NCBI RefSeq assembly: GCF_000968015.1
Contig: NZ_LACH01000014.1
Coordinates: 109,582 to 173,581 of the forward strand
Reading direction: 5' to 3'
DNA length: 64,000 bases
From: Pseudomonas fluorescens
Lineage (GTDB): Bacteria; Pseudomonadota; Gammaproteobacteria; Pseudomonadales; Pseudomonadaceae
Positions 8,781 to 21,898 of the stretch are shown in pieces. Within the stretch, counting starts at the first letter, position 1. Every line of letters starts with the position of its first letter. Both the position numbers and the translations under genes were made by a program. The notes beneath the pieces are model-generated. The model did not search any database and had not been told where the DNA came from. It saw only the letters and a program-made list of their open reading frames with translations.

Positions 8781-10277
8781 ATGAGTGTGAGCAGTGCGAC
8801 ATCTCACCATCCGATCCGGTCGACGCGATCGGAGCGGCTTCTGGTTCTCGGCAGTTTTCTGCTAGTGATTGCGATTTTGAGCATCGTGGCGTTCCTGCTC
8901 ATTCGCGAACACGCCAATGCTGAACAGTCTGCCACTCGTGCAGCATCCAACATCGTGCAGTTGATTGACGCCGACGTGCTGCGCAACGTCGAACTCTATG
9001 ACCTGTCCTTGCTCGGCTTGATCGCGGCCTCGCAGCGAGAAGACCTCAAGTACGTCTCCCCGACTATCCGGCATCTGGCCTTGTTTGACCGTGCCACTGC
9101 CGCGCCGTACAAGGGCGACATTTTGTTGCTGGACAACAAGGGCGACGTGATCGCCGACTCGGCCTCGGTAGAGCCCAGAAAGGGCAATTATGCTGACCGC
9201 GAGTATTTTCAGTCGCACGTGACCAATCGCGACCCGAGCATGCTCATCAGCCGTCCCTTCCGGTCCAGACAGGCTGAACATGAATGGCGAATCAGCTTCA
9301 GTCGCCGGGTCAGTGGCTCACAGGGCGAATTTCTTGGCGTGGCCGAAGCCGCTATGCGCTTGAGTTATTTCGACCAGCTGTTCAACAGCTTGAGCATCGG
9401 TCGTGACAGTTCGGTCAACCTGATCAGCTCGGACGGGTTTCTTCTGGCTCAGGAACCCCGCCTGGCCGAAGAGCTGATTGGCAAGGACTTCAGCGACCGT
9501 CCCAACTTCCAGCGCATCGTCAAAGAAGGCAACGGCAGCTTCACCGGTGTTTCAAGCCGCTATAAGGACAAACGCCTGTACACGTTCTCCAAGGTAGGCA
9601 ACTTGCCGTTGATCGTCATCGTTGCACTGTCCAGTGATGAAGTGTTTGCCTCGTGGAAGCGCACGACGGTTGTGGTCAGCGTTGCGACTATTGCGCTGTG
9701 CATCGGCTTGCTCTGGCTGACTTGGCTGCTCAGCCGGGAACTGCGCCTGCGCCACAACGCCGAACAGGAACTGGCACAACTGGCGGCCACCGATGCGTTG
9801 ACCGGCCTGGCCAACCGCCGAACGCTGGATCAGGTCCTGCGTCATGAGTGGTTCCGCGCTCAACGTTCCGGCCAGCCATTGTCGCTGCTGATGATTGATG
9901 CCGACCACTTCAAGGCCTACAACGATCGTCATGGGCATCAGGGGGGCGATGATGCGTTGCGCTCGGTGGCCAAGGTGATCTCCGACAATGTGAGGCGACC
10001 CGCTGATCTGGTCGCCCGTTACGGCGGTGAAGAGTTTTCGGTGATTCTCGCGGAAACCGACAGCCAGGGCGCGCAACAGATTGCCGAACACATCCGCGCG
10101 ACAGTGGAGCAATTGCCGCTGGTGCCAGGTGCCGAGTCGCCGATTACTGTCAGTATCGGTATCAGTACCTGGACCACCTCCGCCGAGATCAGTCTGGAAC
10201 AGCTATTGTTTGCAGCGGACAAGGCGCTGTATCAGGCCAAGGAAAGTGGGCGTAATCGGGTGGTCACTGCGGACTGA
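8781..10277 (+). CDS. Membrane-bound diguanylate cyclase
   Basis: This 498-residue protein would make cyclic di-GMP from two GTP. It has TM1 at about residues 21-43, a periplasmic Cache-like sensor of about 240 residues (with LLLDNKGDVIADS and REYFQSH stretches typical of dCache domains) and TM2 near 286-307. The GGDEF domain runs from about residue 328 (ATDALTGLANRR). The active-site motif is GGEEF at about 415-419, and an inhibitory I-site RPAD lies exactly five residues before it. It should therefore be active and product-inhibited. It is monocistronic and converges on lpxC. The ligand is unknown. Confidence 0.92.
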   Translation: MSVSSATSHHPIRSTRSERLLVLGSFLLVIAILSIVAFLLIREHANAEQSATRAASNIVQLIDADVLRNVELYDLSLLGLIAASQREDLKYVSPTIRHLALFDRATAAPYKGDILLLDNKGDVIADSASVEPRKGNYADREYFQSHVTNRDPSMLISRPFRSRQAEHEWRISFSRRVSGSQGEFLGVAEAAMRLSYFDQLFNSLSIGRDSSVNLISSDGFLLAQEPRLAEELIGKDFSDRPNFQRIVKEGNGSFTGVSSRYKDKRLYTFSKVGNLPLIVIVALSSDEVFASWKRTTVVVSVATIALCIGLLWLTWLLSRELRLRHNAEQELAQLAATDALTGLANRRTLDQVLRHEWFRAQRSGQPLSLLMIDADHFKAYNDRHGHQGGDDALRSVAKVISDNVRRPADLVARYGGEEFSVILAETDSQGAQQIAEHIRATVEQLPLVPGAESPITVSIGISTWTTSAEISLEQLLFAADKALYQAKESGRNRVVTAD

Positions 10278-10297
10278 GGCCTTTCCCGCAGGCATAA

Positions 10298-10328
10298 AAA
10301 AAGGCCACCCGAAGGTAGCCTTTAAAAA
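10298..10328. terminator. Bidirectional terminator between the cyclase gene and lpxC
   Basis: An A-rich run leads into AAAGGCCACC, a CGAA loop and GGTAGCCTTT (one mismatch), followed by TTTAAAAAA. It sits between convergent genes and has A/T tracts on both sides, so it can serve either strand. Confidence 0.75.
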
Positions 10329-10346
10329 ACTAGAGAGGTTTTTTAC

Positions 10347-11294
<948 letters not shown>

Positions 11295-11370
11295 TCAACA
11301 AAGGCTGGCGATGATAGCAGACCAGACCTTTGCTGAACACCAATCACCTTCATAGCCCTGATACATTCCA

Positions 11371-12564
11371 TTAATCGGCCTGACGACGCAGGAAAGCCGG
11401 GATGTCCAGGTAATCCAGATCATCTTGCGGATTCATCTTCGCGGCAGTTGCAGCACCGGCCTGAGCCTGGTTGCGCATGACGGTCGGACGGTCCAGGTCA
11501 CGGTAGTTTACTGCAGGCGCTTCCTGACGCGAAGGCGCTTGTTGCTGCGGCTGCGATGCCACGGACGTGTGCATGGTGTTGTCGATAACCTTCACAGGCT
11601 TCTCGATTTTCGCGCCCAGACCGGTGGCAACCACGGTCACGTGCAGCTCGTCGCGCATGTCTGGATCGATAACGGTACCGACCTTGACCATTGCGTGTTC
11701 GGAAGCAAAGGCTTCGATGATGCTACCCACGTCGGAGTACTCACCCAGGGACAGGTCAGGACCGGCGGTGATGTTCACCAGGATGCCGCGTGCACCTTGC
11801 AGGTTCACGTCTTCCAGCAACGGGTTGCGAATGGCCGCTTCGGTGGCCTCACGTGCACGGTTCGGACCGCTGGCGCAGCCAGTGCCCATCATCGCCATGC
11901 CCATTTCGCTCATCACGGTCCGTACGTCGGCAAAGTCGACGTTGATCATGCCCGGACGCTTGATGATGTCGGAAATACCGCGAACGGCACCGGCCAGTAC
12001 ATCGTCGGCCTTGGCGAATGCGGACAGCAGGCTTGCGTCCTTGCCAAGGATGGTCAGCAGCTTCTCGTTGGGAATGGTGATCAACGAGTCGACGCTTTCA
12101 GACAGCAGACGGATACCTTCGTCGGCGATCTGCATGCGCTTGCGGCCTTCGAACGGGAACGGACGAGTCACCACCGCAACGGTGAGAATCCCCATTTCCT
12201 TGGCCACTTCAGCAATGATCGGCGCAGCACCGGTACCGGTACCACCGCCCATGCCAGTGGTGATGAACACCATATTGGTGCCCTGCAGGACTTCGGCAAT
12301 GCGCTCACGGTCTTCGAGAGCGGCCTGACGACCTACTTCAGGGTTGGCGCCAGCGCCGAGACCTTTGGTCACGCCGGTGCCCAGTTGCAGGATGGTCCGC
12401 GCGCCGATGCTTTTCAGCGCCTGGGCATCAGTGTTGGCGCAGATGAACTCAACGCCTTCAATGTTGCTCTTGACCATGTGGTTGACGGCGTTGCCGCCGC
12501 CTCCGCCAACACCGATAACTTTAATAACCGGGCTTGCGGGGATGTTGTCTACGAGTTCGAACAT
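11371..12564 (-). CDS. ftsZ: Cell division GTPase FtsZ
   Basis: This 397-residue tubulin homologue forms the Z-ring. The nucleotide-binding N-terminus has VIGVGGGGGNAVNHM near residues 15-30 and the tubulin signature GGGTGTG near residue 107. The T7 loop (NVDFADVRTVM) is present. A variable Gln/Ala-rich linker leads to the conserved C-terminal peptide (DYLDIPAFLRRQ), which docks FtsA and ZipA. An AAGGAGAGGG ribosome binding site lies just before the ATG. It is 71 bp downstream of ftsA. Confidence 0.99.
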   Translation of the reverse strand: MFELVDNIPASPVIKVIGVGGGGGNAVNHMVKSNIEGVEFICANTDAQALKSIGARTILQLGTGVTKGLGAGANPEVGRQAALEDRERIAEVLQGTNMVFITTGMGGGTGTGAAPIIAEVAKEMGILTVAVVTRPFPFEGRKRMQIADEGIRLLSESVDSLITIPNEKLLTILGKDASLLSAFAKADDVLAGAVRGISDIIKRPGMINVDFADVRTVMSEMGMAMMGTGCASGPNRAREATEAAIRNPLLEDVNLQGARGILVNITAGPDLSLGEYSDVGSIIEAFASEHAMVKVGTVIDPDMRDELHVTVVATGLGAKIEKPVKVIDNTMHTSVASQPQQQAPSRQEAPAVNYRDLDRPTVMRNQAQAGAATAAKMNPQDDLDYLDIPAFLRRQAD

Positions 12565-12635
12565 TTTCCCTCTCCTTTCAATTCTCTAGTTTTTTCGCCT
12601 ACTGCCTGTATCTACAACGGTGCTGCGGTAAATCT

Positions 12636-13895
12636 TTAGAAGTTGCCTTGTACCCAGCTCTTGAAGCGATCGAGCAAGGCGACTTTCGGTTCTTCATTGC
12701 TGTAGCTGTCGCGGCTGCTGATGCCCGAGAACGAAATCCCGTCGGACTGCTTCTGCAGGCCGTACATCAACAGGCCAACGCCAGTGGAATAAATCGGGTT
12801 GCGGACCACATCGTCCAGGCCCTTGACGCCATGCGGCACGCCCAGGCGGACCGGCATGTGGAAGATTTCTTCGGCCAGTTCGACCGCGCCTTCCATCTTC
12901 GACGTACCACCGGTCAGCACGATGCCGGCCGGGATCAGGTCTTCGTAGCCACTGCGACGCAGTTCGGCCTGGATCAGCGTGAACAGCTCGTCGTAACGCG
13001 GCTCGACCACTTCGGCCAGGGCCTGACGGGACAGCTCGCGCGGTGGACGGTCACCGACGCTTGGGACCTTGATGGTTTCACCGGCACCGGCCAGTTTGGC
13101 CAGGGCGCAGGCGTAGCGAATCTTGATTTCTTCGGCGTACTGGGTCGGAGTGCGCAACGCCATGGCGATGTCGTTGGTCACCTGATCGCCCGCAATCGGG
13201 ATCACCGCGGTGTGACGGATCGCGCCTTCGGTGAAGATCGCGATGTCGGTGGTGCCACCACCGATGTCGACCAGGCACACGCCCAGCTCTTTCTCGTCGT
13301 CGGTCAGGACCGAGTAGGCCGAGGCCAGTTGCTCGAGAATGATGTCGTCGATTTCCAGGCCGCAGCGACGCACGCATTTTTCAATGTTCTGTGCGGCGTT
13401 GACGGCGCAGGTGACCACGTGAACCTTGGCTTCCAGACGTACGCCCGACATGCCCAAAGGCTCGCGAACGCCCTCCTGGTTATCGATCACGTAATCCTGC
13501 GGCAGGGTGTGCAGCACGCGCTGGTCAGCCGGGATCGCTACAGCCTGAGCAGCGTCGAGCACACGCTCGAGGTCGGCGGAGCTGACTTCGCGATCACGAA
13601 TCGCCACGATGCCGTGAGAGTTCAGGCTGCGGATATGATTGCCAGCCACGCCGACAAACGCCGAGTGAATGCGGCAACCAGCCATCAGCTGCGCCTCTTC
13701 GATCGCGCGCTGGATCGATTGCACGGTGGACTCAATGTTCACCACCACGCCTTTCTTCAGGCCACGGGACGGATGGGTACCGATCCCGACGATTTCCAGC
13801 GTGCCGTCGTCCGAGACCTCGCCGACCAGCGCCACCACCTTGGAGGTGCCGATATCGAGACCGACGATCATTTTGCCGCTTTGCACGTTTGCCAT
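12636..13895 (-). CDS. ftsA: Cell division actin homologue FtsA
   Basis: This 419-residue actin-like ATPase tethers FtsZ to the membrane. The chosen ATG gives MANVQSGKMIVGLDIG; six further codons upstream (to 13913) are unlikely. Actin-fold motifs are seen: phosphate 1 GLDIGTSKVVALVG, phosphate 2 VDIGGGTTDIAIF and the adenosine motif GIVLTGGTSKMEG. The C-terminal amphipathic membrane-targeting helix is present (ALLDRFKSWVQGNF). It lies 14 bp after ftsQ. Confidence 0.98.
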   Translation of the reverse strand: MANVQSGKMIVGLDIGTSKVVALVGEVSDDGTLEIVGIGTHPSRGLKKGVVVNIESTVQSIQRAIEEAQLMAGCRIHSAFVGVAGNHIRSLNSHGIVAIRDREVSSADLERVLDAAQAVAIPADQRVLHTLPQDYVIDNQEGVREPLGMSGVRLEAKVHVVTCAVNAAQNIEKCVRRCGLEIDDIILEQLASAYSVLTDDEKELGVCLVDIGGGTTDIAIFTEGAIRHTAVIPIAGDQVTNDIAMALRTPTQYAEEIKIRYACALAKLAGAGETIKVPSVGDRPPRELSRQALAEVVEPRYDELFTLIQAELRRSGYEDLIPAGIVLTGGTSKMEGAVELAEEIFHMPVRLGVPHGVKGLDDVVRNPIYSTGVGLLMYGLQKQSDGISFSGISSRDSYSNEEPKVALLDRFKSWVQGNF

Positions 13896-13909
13896 GGTCC
13901 TGCCTCTTC

Positions 13910-14779
13910 TCAATTCTTCGCGACAGCGGGTTGGGCTGCCGTGGGCGCTACAGGTTCCCGCCAGCCAACAGCGAGGCCGTTGGCGTAGCGCAGATCGATG
14001 CGCGCAATGTTCGTAATCTGTTCTTTAAGCGTCTTGTCATAGATGGCAATGAAGCGGCGCATCTTTTCCAGCAGGTTGCCGCGTCCCAGCAACAGTTCGA
14101 TTCCCGGGCCTGCGCTGCCGGCGCCGGTGGTCAGGAACCAGCTGCCTCGTTCACGCAACTCCAGGCGCGCAATCGAGAAGCCCAACGGCCTGAGCATCTG
14201 GCTCAGCACCTGGTATTGCTGCATCACTTGTTGTTGGGCCCGTTGTGGGCCGAACAGCTGTGGCAAGTGTTCGTAGTTCGCCAGCTCTCTCGGGGTGAAC
14301 GCCTGACCCTGGTTGTTCAACAGCGACTCATCGCCCCAACGGGCCACCGGCAGTTGTTCTTCCAGGCGGATCACCACTTGATCCGGCCACACCCGACGCA
14401 CTTCGGCGTGGGCAATCCATGGCATCGTTTCAAGCTCGGTGCGCATGCTCTCCAGGTCGATGGTGAAGAAGCTCGACGCCACGTACGGGGCGATCCGCTG
14501 CTGCACCGCTTGCTGGCTGATGTAACTCAAATCGCCCTGCACGTTGATCTTGGTGATCGGCCGGTCGGCGTACGGCAGCAAACGCTGTGCGCCTTCGTAA
14601 GTACCGAAACCCAGTGCGACCAACAACACCGGCCAGAACAGGCTTTTCAGAAAACCAAAATTGGCTTTCGGCAGGCGCGCAGACATCGGCTCTTTGGCCA
14701 CCATTCGGCTGGCACCCCGCGGTACCGGCTTGCGGCCGGGTGGTGCGGAGGGCTGATGTCTCAGCTGTGCGCCTTGCAT
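13910..14779 (-). CDS. ftsQ: Cell division protein FtsQ
   Basis: This is a bitopic divisome protein of 289 residues. The start at 14779 ([11 protein letters not shown]) was preferred to an upstream ATG that would overlap ddlB. It has a basic, Pro-rich cytoplasmic tail of about 45 residues, one TM segment ([16 protein letters not shown]) and then the POTRA domain ([20 protein letters not shown]). The beta domain contains [19 protein letters not shown]. It works with FtsB and FtsL, and FtsL is encoded at the other end of the cluster. It is 4 bp from ddlB. Confidence 0.96.
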   Translation of the reverse strand: MQGAQLRHQPSAPPGRKPVPRGASRMVAKEPMSARLPKANFGFLKSLFWPVLLVALGFGTYEGAQRLLPYADRPITKINVQGDLSYISQQAVQQRIAPYVASSFFTIDLESMRTELETMPWIAHAEVRRVWPDQVVIRLEEQLPVARWGDESLLNNQGQAFTPRELANYEHLPQLFGPQRAQQQVMQQYQVLSQMLRPLGFSIARLELRERGSWFLTTGAGSAGPGIELLLGRGNLLEKMRRFIAIYDKTLKEQITNIARIDLRYANGLAVGWREPVAPTAAQPAVAKN

Positions 14780-14783
14780 GGTC

Positions 14784-17189
<2,406 letters not shown>

Positions 17190-17197
<8 letters not shown>

Positions 17198-18260
17198 GGG
17201 CCACCTCCAGGCAGGTATCGACCACGTTACGGGTTGCATCGGGTTTGGCCAGGCGGCGTGCCGCGGTGGCCATGTCGGTGAGTCGTTGTGGTTGCATCAG
17301 GACCTCTGTCAGGCGTGCGGCAAGATCCGCTGCGCCAGTCGTTCTTTGCGGCATCAGGAAGGCAGCGCCTTCACGGGCCAAATAATCGGCGTTGCGGGTC
17401 TGGTGATCGTCGATCGCGTGGGGCAAAGGCACCAGCATCGAGGGCAGACCGGCGGCGGCCAGTTCACTGATGGTCAGCGCGCCTGCGCGGCACACCACCA
17501 GGTCGGCCCAGCCATAGGCTTGGGCCATGTCTTTGATGAAAGGCTGCACTTGCGCCTCGACGCCAGCCGCGCGATAGCGCTCTGCAGTCACTTCATCGTG
17601 GTTTTTGCCGGCCTGATGAAACACTTCCGGGCGCAGGTCGGGGGCGACTTGCGACAGGGCTTCAGGCAGCAACTTGTTCAACGGTTCTGCGCCCAGGCTT
17701 CCACCCAGGATCAGCAATCGCGCCTTGCGACCGGCCAGAGCCTGTCGCGGTGTTTCGAGGAACAGCTCGGTGCGCACCGGGTTACCGGTGGTCCGACGGC
17801 TGCCCGACAGGGTAAAGGTGTCGGGGAACGCTTCACAGACTCGGGCGGCCAACGGCACCAGCAACCGATTGGCGGTACCCGCCACGGCGTTCTGTTCGTG
17901 AACGATCACCGGCACGCCGGCCAGTTTGGCTGCAACGCCACCAGGACCGGTCACATAACCACCAAAGCCGACGACACACACCGGCCGCAGCTGACGAATG
18001 ATCGCCCGCGCCTGCCAGATCGACTTGAGCAACATGAACGGCGCCTTGAGCAGGGACAATTTGCCCTTGCCACGCAATCCGCTGGCATTGATCCGATGCA
18101 GTTCGATGCCGGCCACCGGGACCAGATCGTTCTCGATGCCACGCGGTGTCCCGAGCCAATGCACGGTGTAACCACGGGCCTGGAATTCGCGAGCACACGC
18201 CAGCGCCGGGAACACGTGGCCACCGGTGCCGCCGGCCATGATCAATACGTTAGCGCCCAT
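17190..18260 (-). CDS. murG: Lipid II synthase (UDP-GlcNAc transferase) MurG
   Basis: This 356-residue GT28 glycosyltransferase adds GlcNAc to lipid I on the inner face of the membrane. The first G-loop is [15 protein letters not shown], directly after the chosen ATG at 18260. The second and third glycine-rich parts are seen as [11 protein letters not shown] and [13 protein letters not shown]. The donor-site segment [18 protein letters not shown] is present. A 35-codon upstream extension overlaps ftsW and is rejected. The gene overlaps ftsW by 11 bp. Confidence 0.97.
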
Positions 18261-19467
18261 GGGTCGGCTCCTCGGCGAAGTCGCTCTCATGGAACTCCAT
18301 CTCTTCGCTGCCCAAGTGGGTTCGACTCTCCCACTCGATGCGCAGCAACAAGCCCAGACACCCACCGCAGATCACCAACGAACTGCCGCCGTAACTGAGG
18401 AACGGCAGGGTCAGGCCTTTGGTCGGCAACAGGCCGACGTTCACCCCGATGTTGATCAGGAACTGGCCGATCCACAGGAACGACAGGCCGTACGCGATGT
18501 AGGCGGCGAAGAATTGCTTGGCCTTCTCGGCCCAATAACCGATGTACATGCCACGAACGCAAACGAACACGAACAGCGCGACCGTACACAAGGAGCCCAC
18601 GGCACCCAGTTCTTCGGCCAGCACCGAGAACACGAAGTCAGTGTGGGCTTCCGGCAGGTAGAACTGTTTCTGCACGCTGTTGCCCAGGCCGACGCCGAGC
18701 CATTCGCCGCGACCAAAAGCAATCAAGGCTTGCGACAACTGATAGCCGGCACCGAACTGGTCGGCCCACGGATCCGCAAAGTTGGTCAGGCGCGCCATTC
18801 GATAGGGCTGCACTTGAATCAGCAACACCACCGCCGCGACCGCCAGCACTACCATCAAGGAAAACCGGAACAGCCCGACGCCGCCAAGGAACAGCATCGC
18901 CGCAGCGGCGCCCATCATCACGACGGTGGCGCCGAAGTCCGGTTCCATCAGCAACAGGCCTGCCATTGGCAACAGCACGATGAACGGCTTGAAGAAGCCC
19001 ATCCAGCTTTCACGCACTTCTTTCTGACGGCGCACCAGATAACCGGCGAGGTAAATCACCACGAACACCTTGGCGATTTCGGAAGGCTGGACGTTAAAGA
19101 AGCTGAAACCGATCCAGCGCATCGAACCGTTCACTTCCCGGCCGATCCCCGGAATGATCACCATCACCAGCAAACCGAACGCACCAATCAACATCAGCCA
19201 GCCCAGGCGTTGCCAGGTGGCAATCGGAATCATCAGCGTGACGACGCAGGCACCCAGGCCCAGCACAATGTAGATTAGGTGGCGAATCATGTAATACAGG
19301 GCGCTGCCCGACTGCACAGCCCCCACTTCGGTCGATGCCGATGCAATCATGACCAGCCCGAGACCGATCAAGGCCAGGCAACCGGCGAGCATCGGGAAGT
19401 CGAGGTCGATACCACGCCCGGTGATCAACGGCGACGGATACGGCTTGATGATATTTCGCAGGCTCAT
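18250..19467 (-). CDS. ftsW: Septal peptidoglycan polymerase FtsW
   Basis: This is a SEDS-family protein of 405 residues with about ten membrane segments, which polymerises lipid II together with FtsI. The start MSLRNIIKPYP (19467) is preferred to a longer frame reaching into murD. Conserved features include NGSMRWI in the large loop, PSEIAKVFVVIY, and a C-terminal PTKGLTLPFLSYGGSS. It overlaps murD by 4 bp. Confidence 0.97.
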   Translation of the reverse strand: MSLRNIIKPYPSPLITGRGIDLDFPMLAGCLALIGLGLVMIASASTEVGAVQSGSALYYMIRHLIYIVLGLGACVVTLMIPIATWQRLGWLMLIGAFGLLVMVIIPGIGREVNGSMRWIGFSFFNVQPSEIAKVFVVIYLAGYLVRRQKEVRESWMGFFKPFIVLLPMAGLLLMEPDFGATVVMMGAAAAMLFLGGVGLFRFSLMVVLAVAAVVLLIQVQPYRMARLTNFADPWADQFGAGYQLSQALIAFGRGEWLGVGLGNSVQKQFYLPEAHTDFVFSVLAEELGAVGSLCTVALFVFVCVRGMYIGYWAEKAKQFFAAYIAYGLSFLWIGQFLINIGVNVGLLPTKGLTLPFLSYGGSSLVICGGCLGLLLRIEWESRTHLGSEEMEFHESDFAEEPTHGR

Positions 19468-20810
19468 GCCAGATCCTCCACAGCGCGGACGAACTGGTGA
19501 CCACGGTCTTCGTAATTCTTGAACATGTCGAAACTGGCGCAGGCCGGGGACAACAGCACCACATCGCCCGGTTGGGCAGCGGCGCGGCATTGCTCTACCG
19601 CTTCAACCAGCGAACCGACCCGGATCAACGGCACCGCGTCGCCGATAGCTTCACCGATCTTGTCGGAGTCGCGGCCCATCAAAATGACGGCGCGGCAGTT
19701 GGCTGCTACCGGATCACGCAAGTCCTTGAACTCGGCACCCTTGCCGTCGCCGCCAGCGATCAACACGACTTTGCCGTCGATGTCCGCACCCAGGCCTTCG
19801 ATGGCAGCCAGTGCGGCGCCAACGTTGGTGGCTTTGGAATCGTTGTAGTAACCCACGCCGTCCAGGTCACGAACCCACTGGCAGCGATGCTCAAGCCCGG
19901 CGAAGGTGCGCAGGCTCGAGAGCATGGCATCGAACGGCAAGCCGACCGCGTGGCCCAGCGCCAATGCCGCCAGGGCATTGGACTGGTTGTGGGCGCCGCG
20001 AACTTTCAACTCGCGCACTGGCATCAGGTTCTGGAATTCGAAGGCCAGGTACTTCTCGCCGTCTTCTTCGCGGATACCGAATGCCTTGAAATCGGGCTTG
20101 CTCAAACCGAAGGTCCAGCATGGCTGACCTTCGCCAATCAGCGGACGGCTCAGGGCATCCTGACGGTTGACCACAAACTGCCTGGCACCCCGGAAGATCC
20201 GGTGCTTGGCCAGGTGATAGGCCGGCAGACCGCTATAGCGGTCCATGTGGTCTTCACTGACGTTGAGCACAGTCGCCACTTCGGCGTTGAGTTGATCGGT
20301 GGTTTCGAGCTGGAAGCTCGACAGTTCCATCACGTACAGCTCGACGTCGTCGCTGAGCAGGTCCAGCGCCGGCGTGCCAAGATTGCCGCCAACGGCGACG
20401 CGCTTGCCGGCCGCCGCAGCCATCTCGCCGACCAGTGTGGTGACGGTGCTTTTCGCGTTGGAACCGCTGATGGCGACAATCGGCGCCTTCGCGTTACGCG
20501 CGAATAGCTCGATGTCGCCGGACAATTTCACGCCACGGGCGGCGGCAGCCTGCAGGGCCGGGGTCGCCAGCGCCAGGCCGGGGCTCACGTAGAGCTCGTC
20601 GGCGCGGCACAGGAATTCGACGTCCAGCTCGCCACAACGCACTTCCACGTGCGGATAGTCACGCTTGAGCGTGGCCAGTTCCGGTGGATTTTCCCGCGTA
20701 TCGGCGACAGCAAACGACGTGCCCCGGTTCGCCAGGAAGCGAACCAGGGACATGCCGCTCTTGCCGAGGCCGACAACGATGCGGAAGTGGTCAGAAGCGA
20801 TCAGAGACAC
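19464..20810 (-). CDS. murD: UDP-N-acetylmuramoyl-L-alanine-D-glutamate ligase
   Basis: This 448-residue enzyme adds D-Glu. The UDP-binding start IVVGLGKSGMSLVRFL is followed by an ATP loop reading ISGSNAKSTVTTLVG. The usual glycine before Lys in the Mur P-loop (NGKS/T) is Ala here; by memory other pseudomonads share this, so it is probably a lineage variant and not a defect. Later motifs LNVSEDHMDRY and YYNDSKATN are intact. It lies 5 bp after mraY. Confidence 0.96.
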   Translation of the reverse strand: MSLIASDHFRIVVGLGKSGMSLVRFLANRGTSFAVADTRENPPELATLKRDYPHVEVRCGELDVEFLCRADELYVSPGLALATPALQAAAARGVKLSGDIELFARNAKAPIVAISGSNAKSTVTTLVGEMAAAAGKRVAVGGNLGTPALDLLSDDVELYVMELSSFQLETTDQLNAEVATVLNVSEDHMDRYSGLPAYHLAKHRIFRGARQFVVNRQDALSRPLIGEGQPCWTFGLSKPDFKAFGIREEDGEKYLAFEFQNLMPVRELKVRGAHNQSNALAALALGHAVGLPFDAMLSSLRTFAGLEHRCQWVRDLDGVGYYNDSKATNVGAALAAIEGLGADIDGKVVLIAGGDGKGAEFKDLRDPVAANCRAVILMGRDSDKIGEAIGDAVPLIRVGSLVEAVEQCRAAAQPGDVVLLSPACASFDMFKNYEDRGHQFVRAVEDLA

Positions 20811-20815
20811 TCGTT

Positions 20816-21898
20816 CTACCTCAGCTTCAGGGTGGCAAGGCCAACCAGCACGAGAATCACGGTGATGATCCAGAAACGGACAATCACGCGTGGCTCGGGC
20901 CAGCCCTTGAGTTCAAAGTGGTGGTGTATCGGTGCCATGCGGAACACACGGCGACCGGTGAGCTTAAAGGACGCAACCTGAATGACGACTGACAGGGTCT
21001 CCATCACGAACACGCCGCCCATGATGAACAGGACGATTTCCTGACGGACGATCACCGCGATGGTGCCCAGCGCCGCGCCCAGCGCCAGTGCGCCGACGTC
21101 GCCCATGAACACCTGGGCCGGATACGTGTTGAACCAGAGGAACCCGAGACCCGCACCGATCAAGGCGCCGCAGAACACGATCAACTCGCCTGCGCCCGGC
21201 ACATACGGGATCAGCAGGTATTCAGCGAATTTCACGTTACCCGACAGGTAGCAGAAAATCCCCAACCCGCCGCCGACCATTACGGTGGGCATGATCGCCA
21301 GACCGTCGAGGCCGTCGGTCAGGTTGACCGCGTTGCTCGAGCCGACGATCACGAAGTAGGTCAGGACGACGAAGCCTATGCCCAGCGGAATGCTGTGGTC
21401 CTTGAGCATCGGCAGGATCAGGGTGGTTTCCACCGGTGTCGCTGCGGTCATATAAAGGAAGATCGCCGCGCCCAGGCCGAACACCGATTGCCAGAAGTAC
21501 TTCCAGCGACTTGGCAAGCCACGGGAGTTCTTCTCGATCACTTTGCGGTAATCGTCGACCCAGCCGATCGCGCCAAACAACAAGGTCACCAGCAGCACGG
21601 TCCAGACATAACGGTTGGTCAAGTCAGCCCAAAGCAACGTGCTGACGCCGATGGACGACAGGATCAGCGCGCCGCCCATGGTCGGGGTGCCGGATTTGGA
21701 CAAGTGCGATTGTGGACCGTCGTTACGAACGGATTGACCGATCTGACGGTTCTGTAAAGTGCGGATCATCCACGGGCCATAGCACAGCGACAAAACCAAC
21801 GCGGTCAGCACACCGAGAATCCCGCGCAGGGTCAGGTACTGAAAGACCGCGAAGCCTTTGTAGAACTGTTGCAGATACTCCGCTAGCAGCAGCAGCAT
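20816..21898 (-). CDS. mraY: Phospho-MurNAc-pentapeptide translocase (lipid I synthase)
   Basis: This 360-residue, ten-TM protein transfers phospho-MurNAc-pentapeptide to undecaprenyl phosphate. The start [13 protein letters not shown] (21898) overlaps the murF stop by one base (TAATG), so translation is probably coupled. Signature parts are [10 protein letters not shown], the Asp pair in [22 protein letters not shown] and a histidine-rich cytoplasmic loop ([10 protein letters not shown]). Confidence 0.98.
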   Translation of the reverse strand: MLLLLAEYLQQFYKGFAVFQYLTLRGILGVLTALVLSLCYGPWMIRTLQNRQIGQSVRNDGPQSHLSKSGTPTMGGALILSSIGVSTLLWADLTNRYVWTVLLVTLLFGAIGWVDDYRKVIEKNSRGLPSRWKYFWQSVFGLGAAIFLYMTAATPVETTLILPMLKDHSIPLGIGFVVLTYFVIVGSSNAVNLTDGLDGLAIMPTVMVGGGLGIFCYLSGNVKFAEYLLIPYVPGAGELIVFCGALIGAGLGFLWFNTYPAQVFMGDVGALALGAALGTIAVIVRQEIVLFIMGGVFVMETLSVVIQVASFKLTGRRVFRMAPIHHHFELKGWPEPRVIVRFWIITVILVLVGLATLKLR

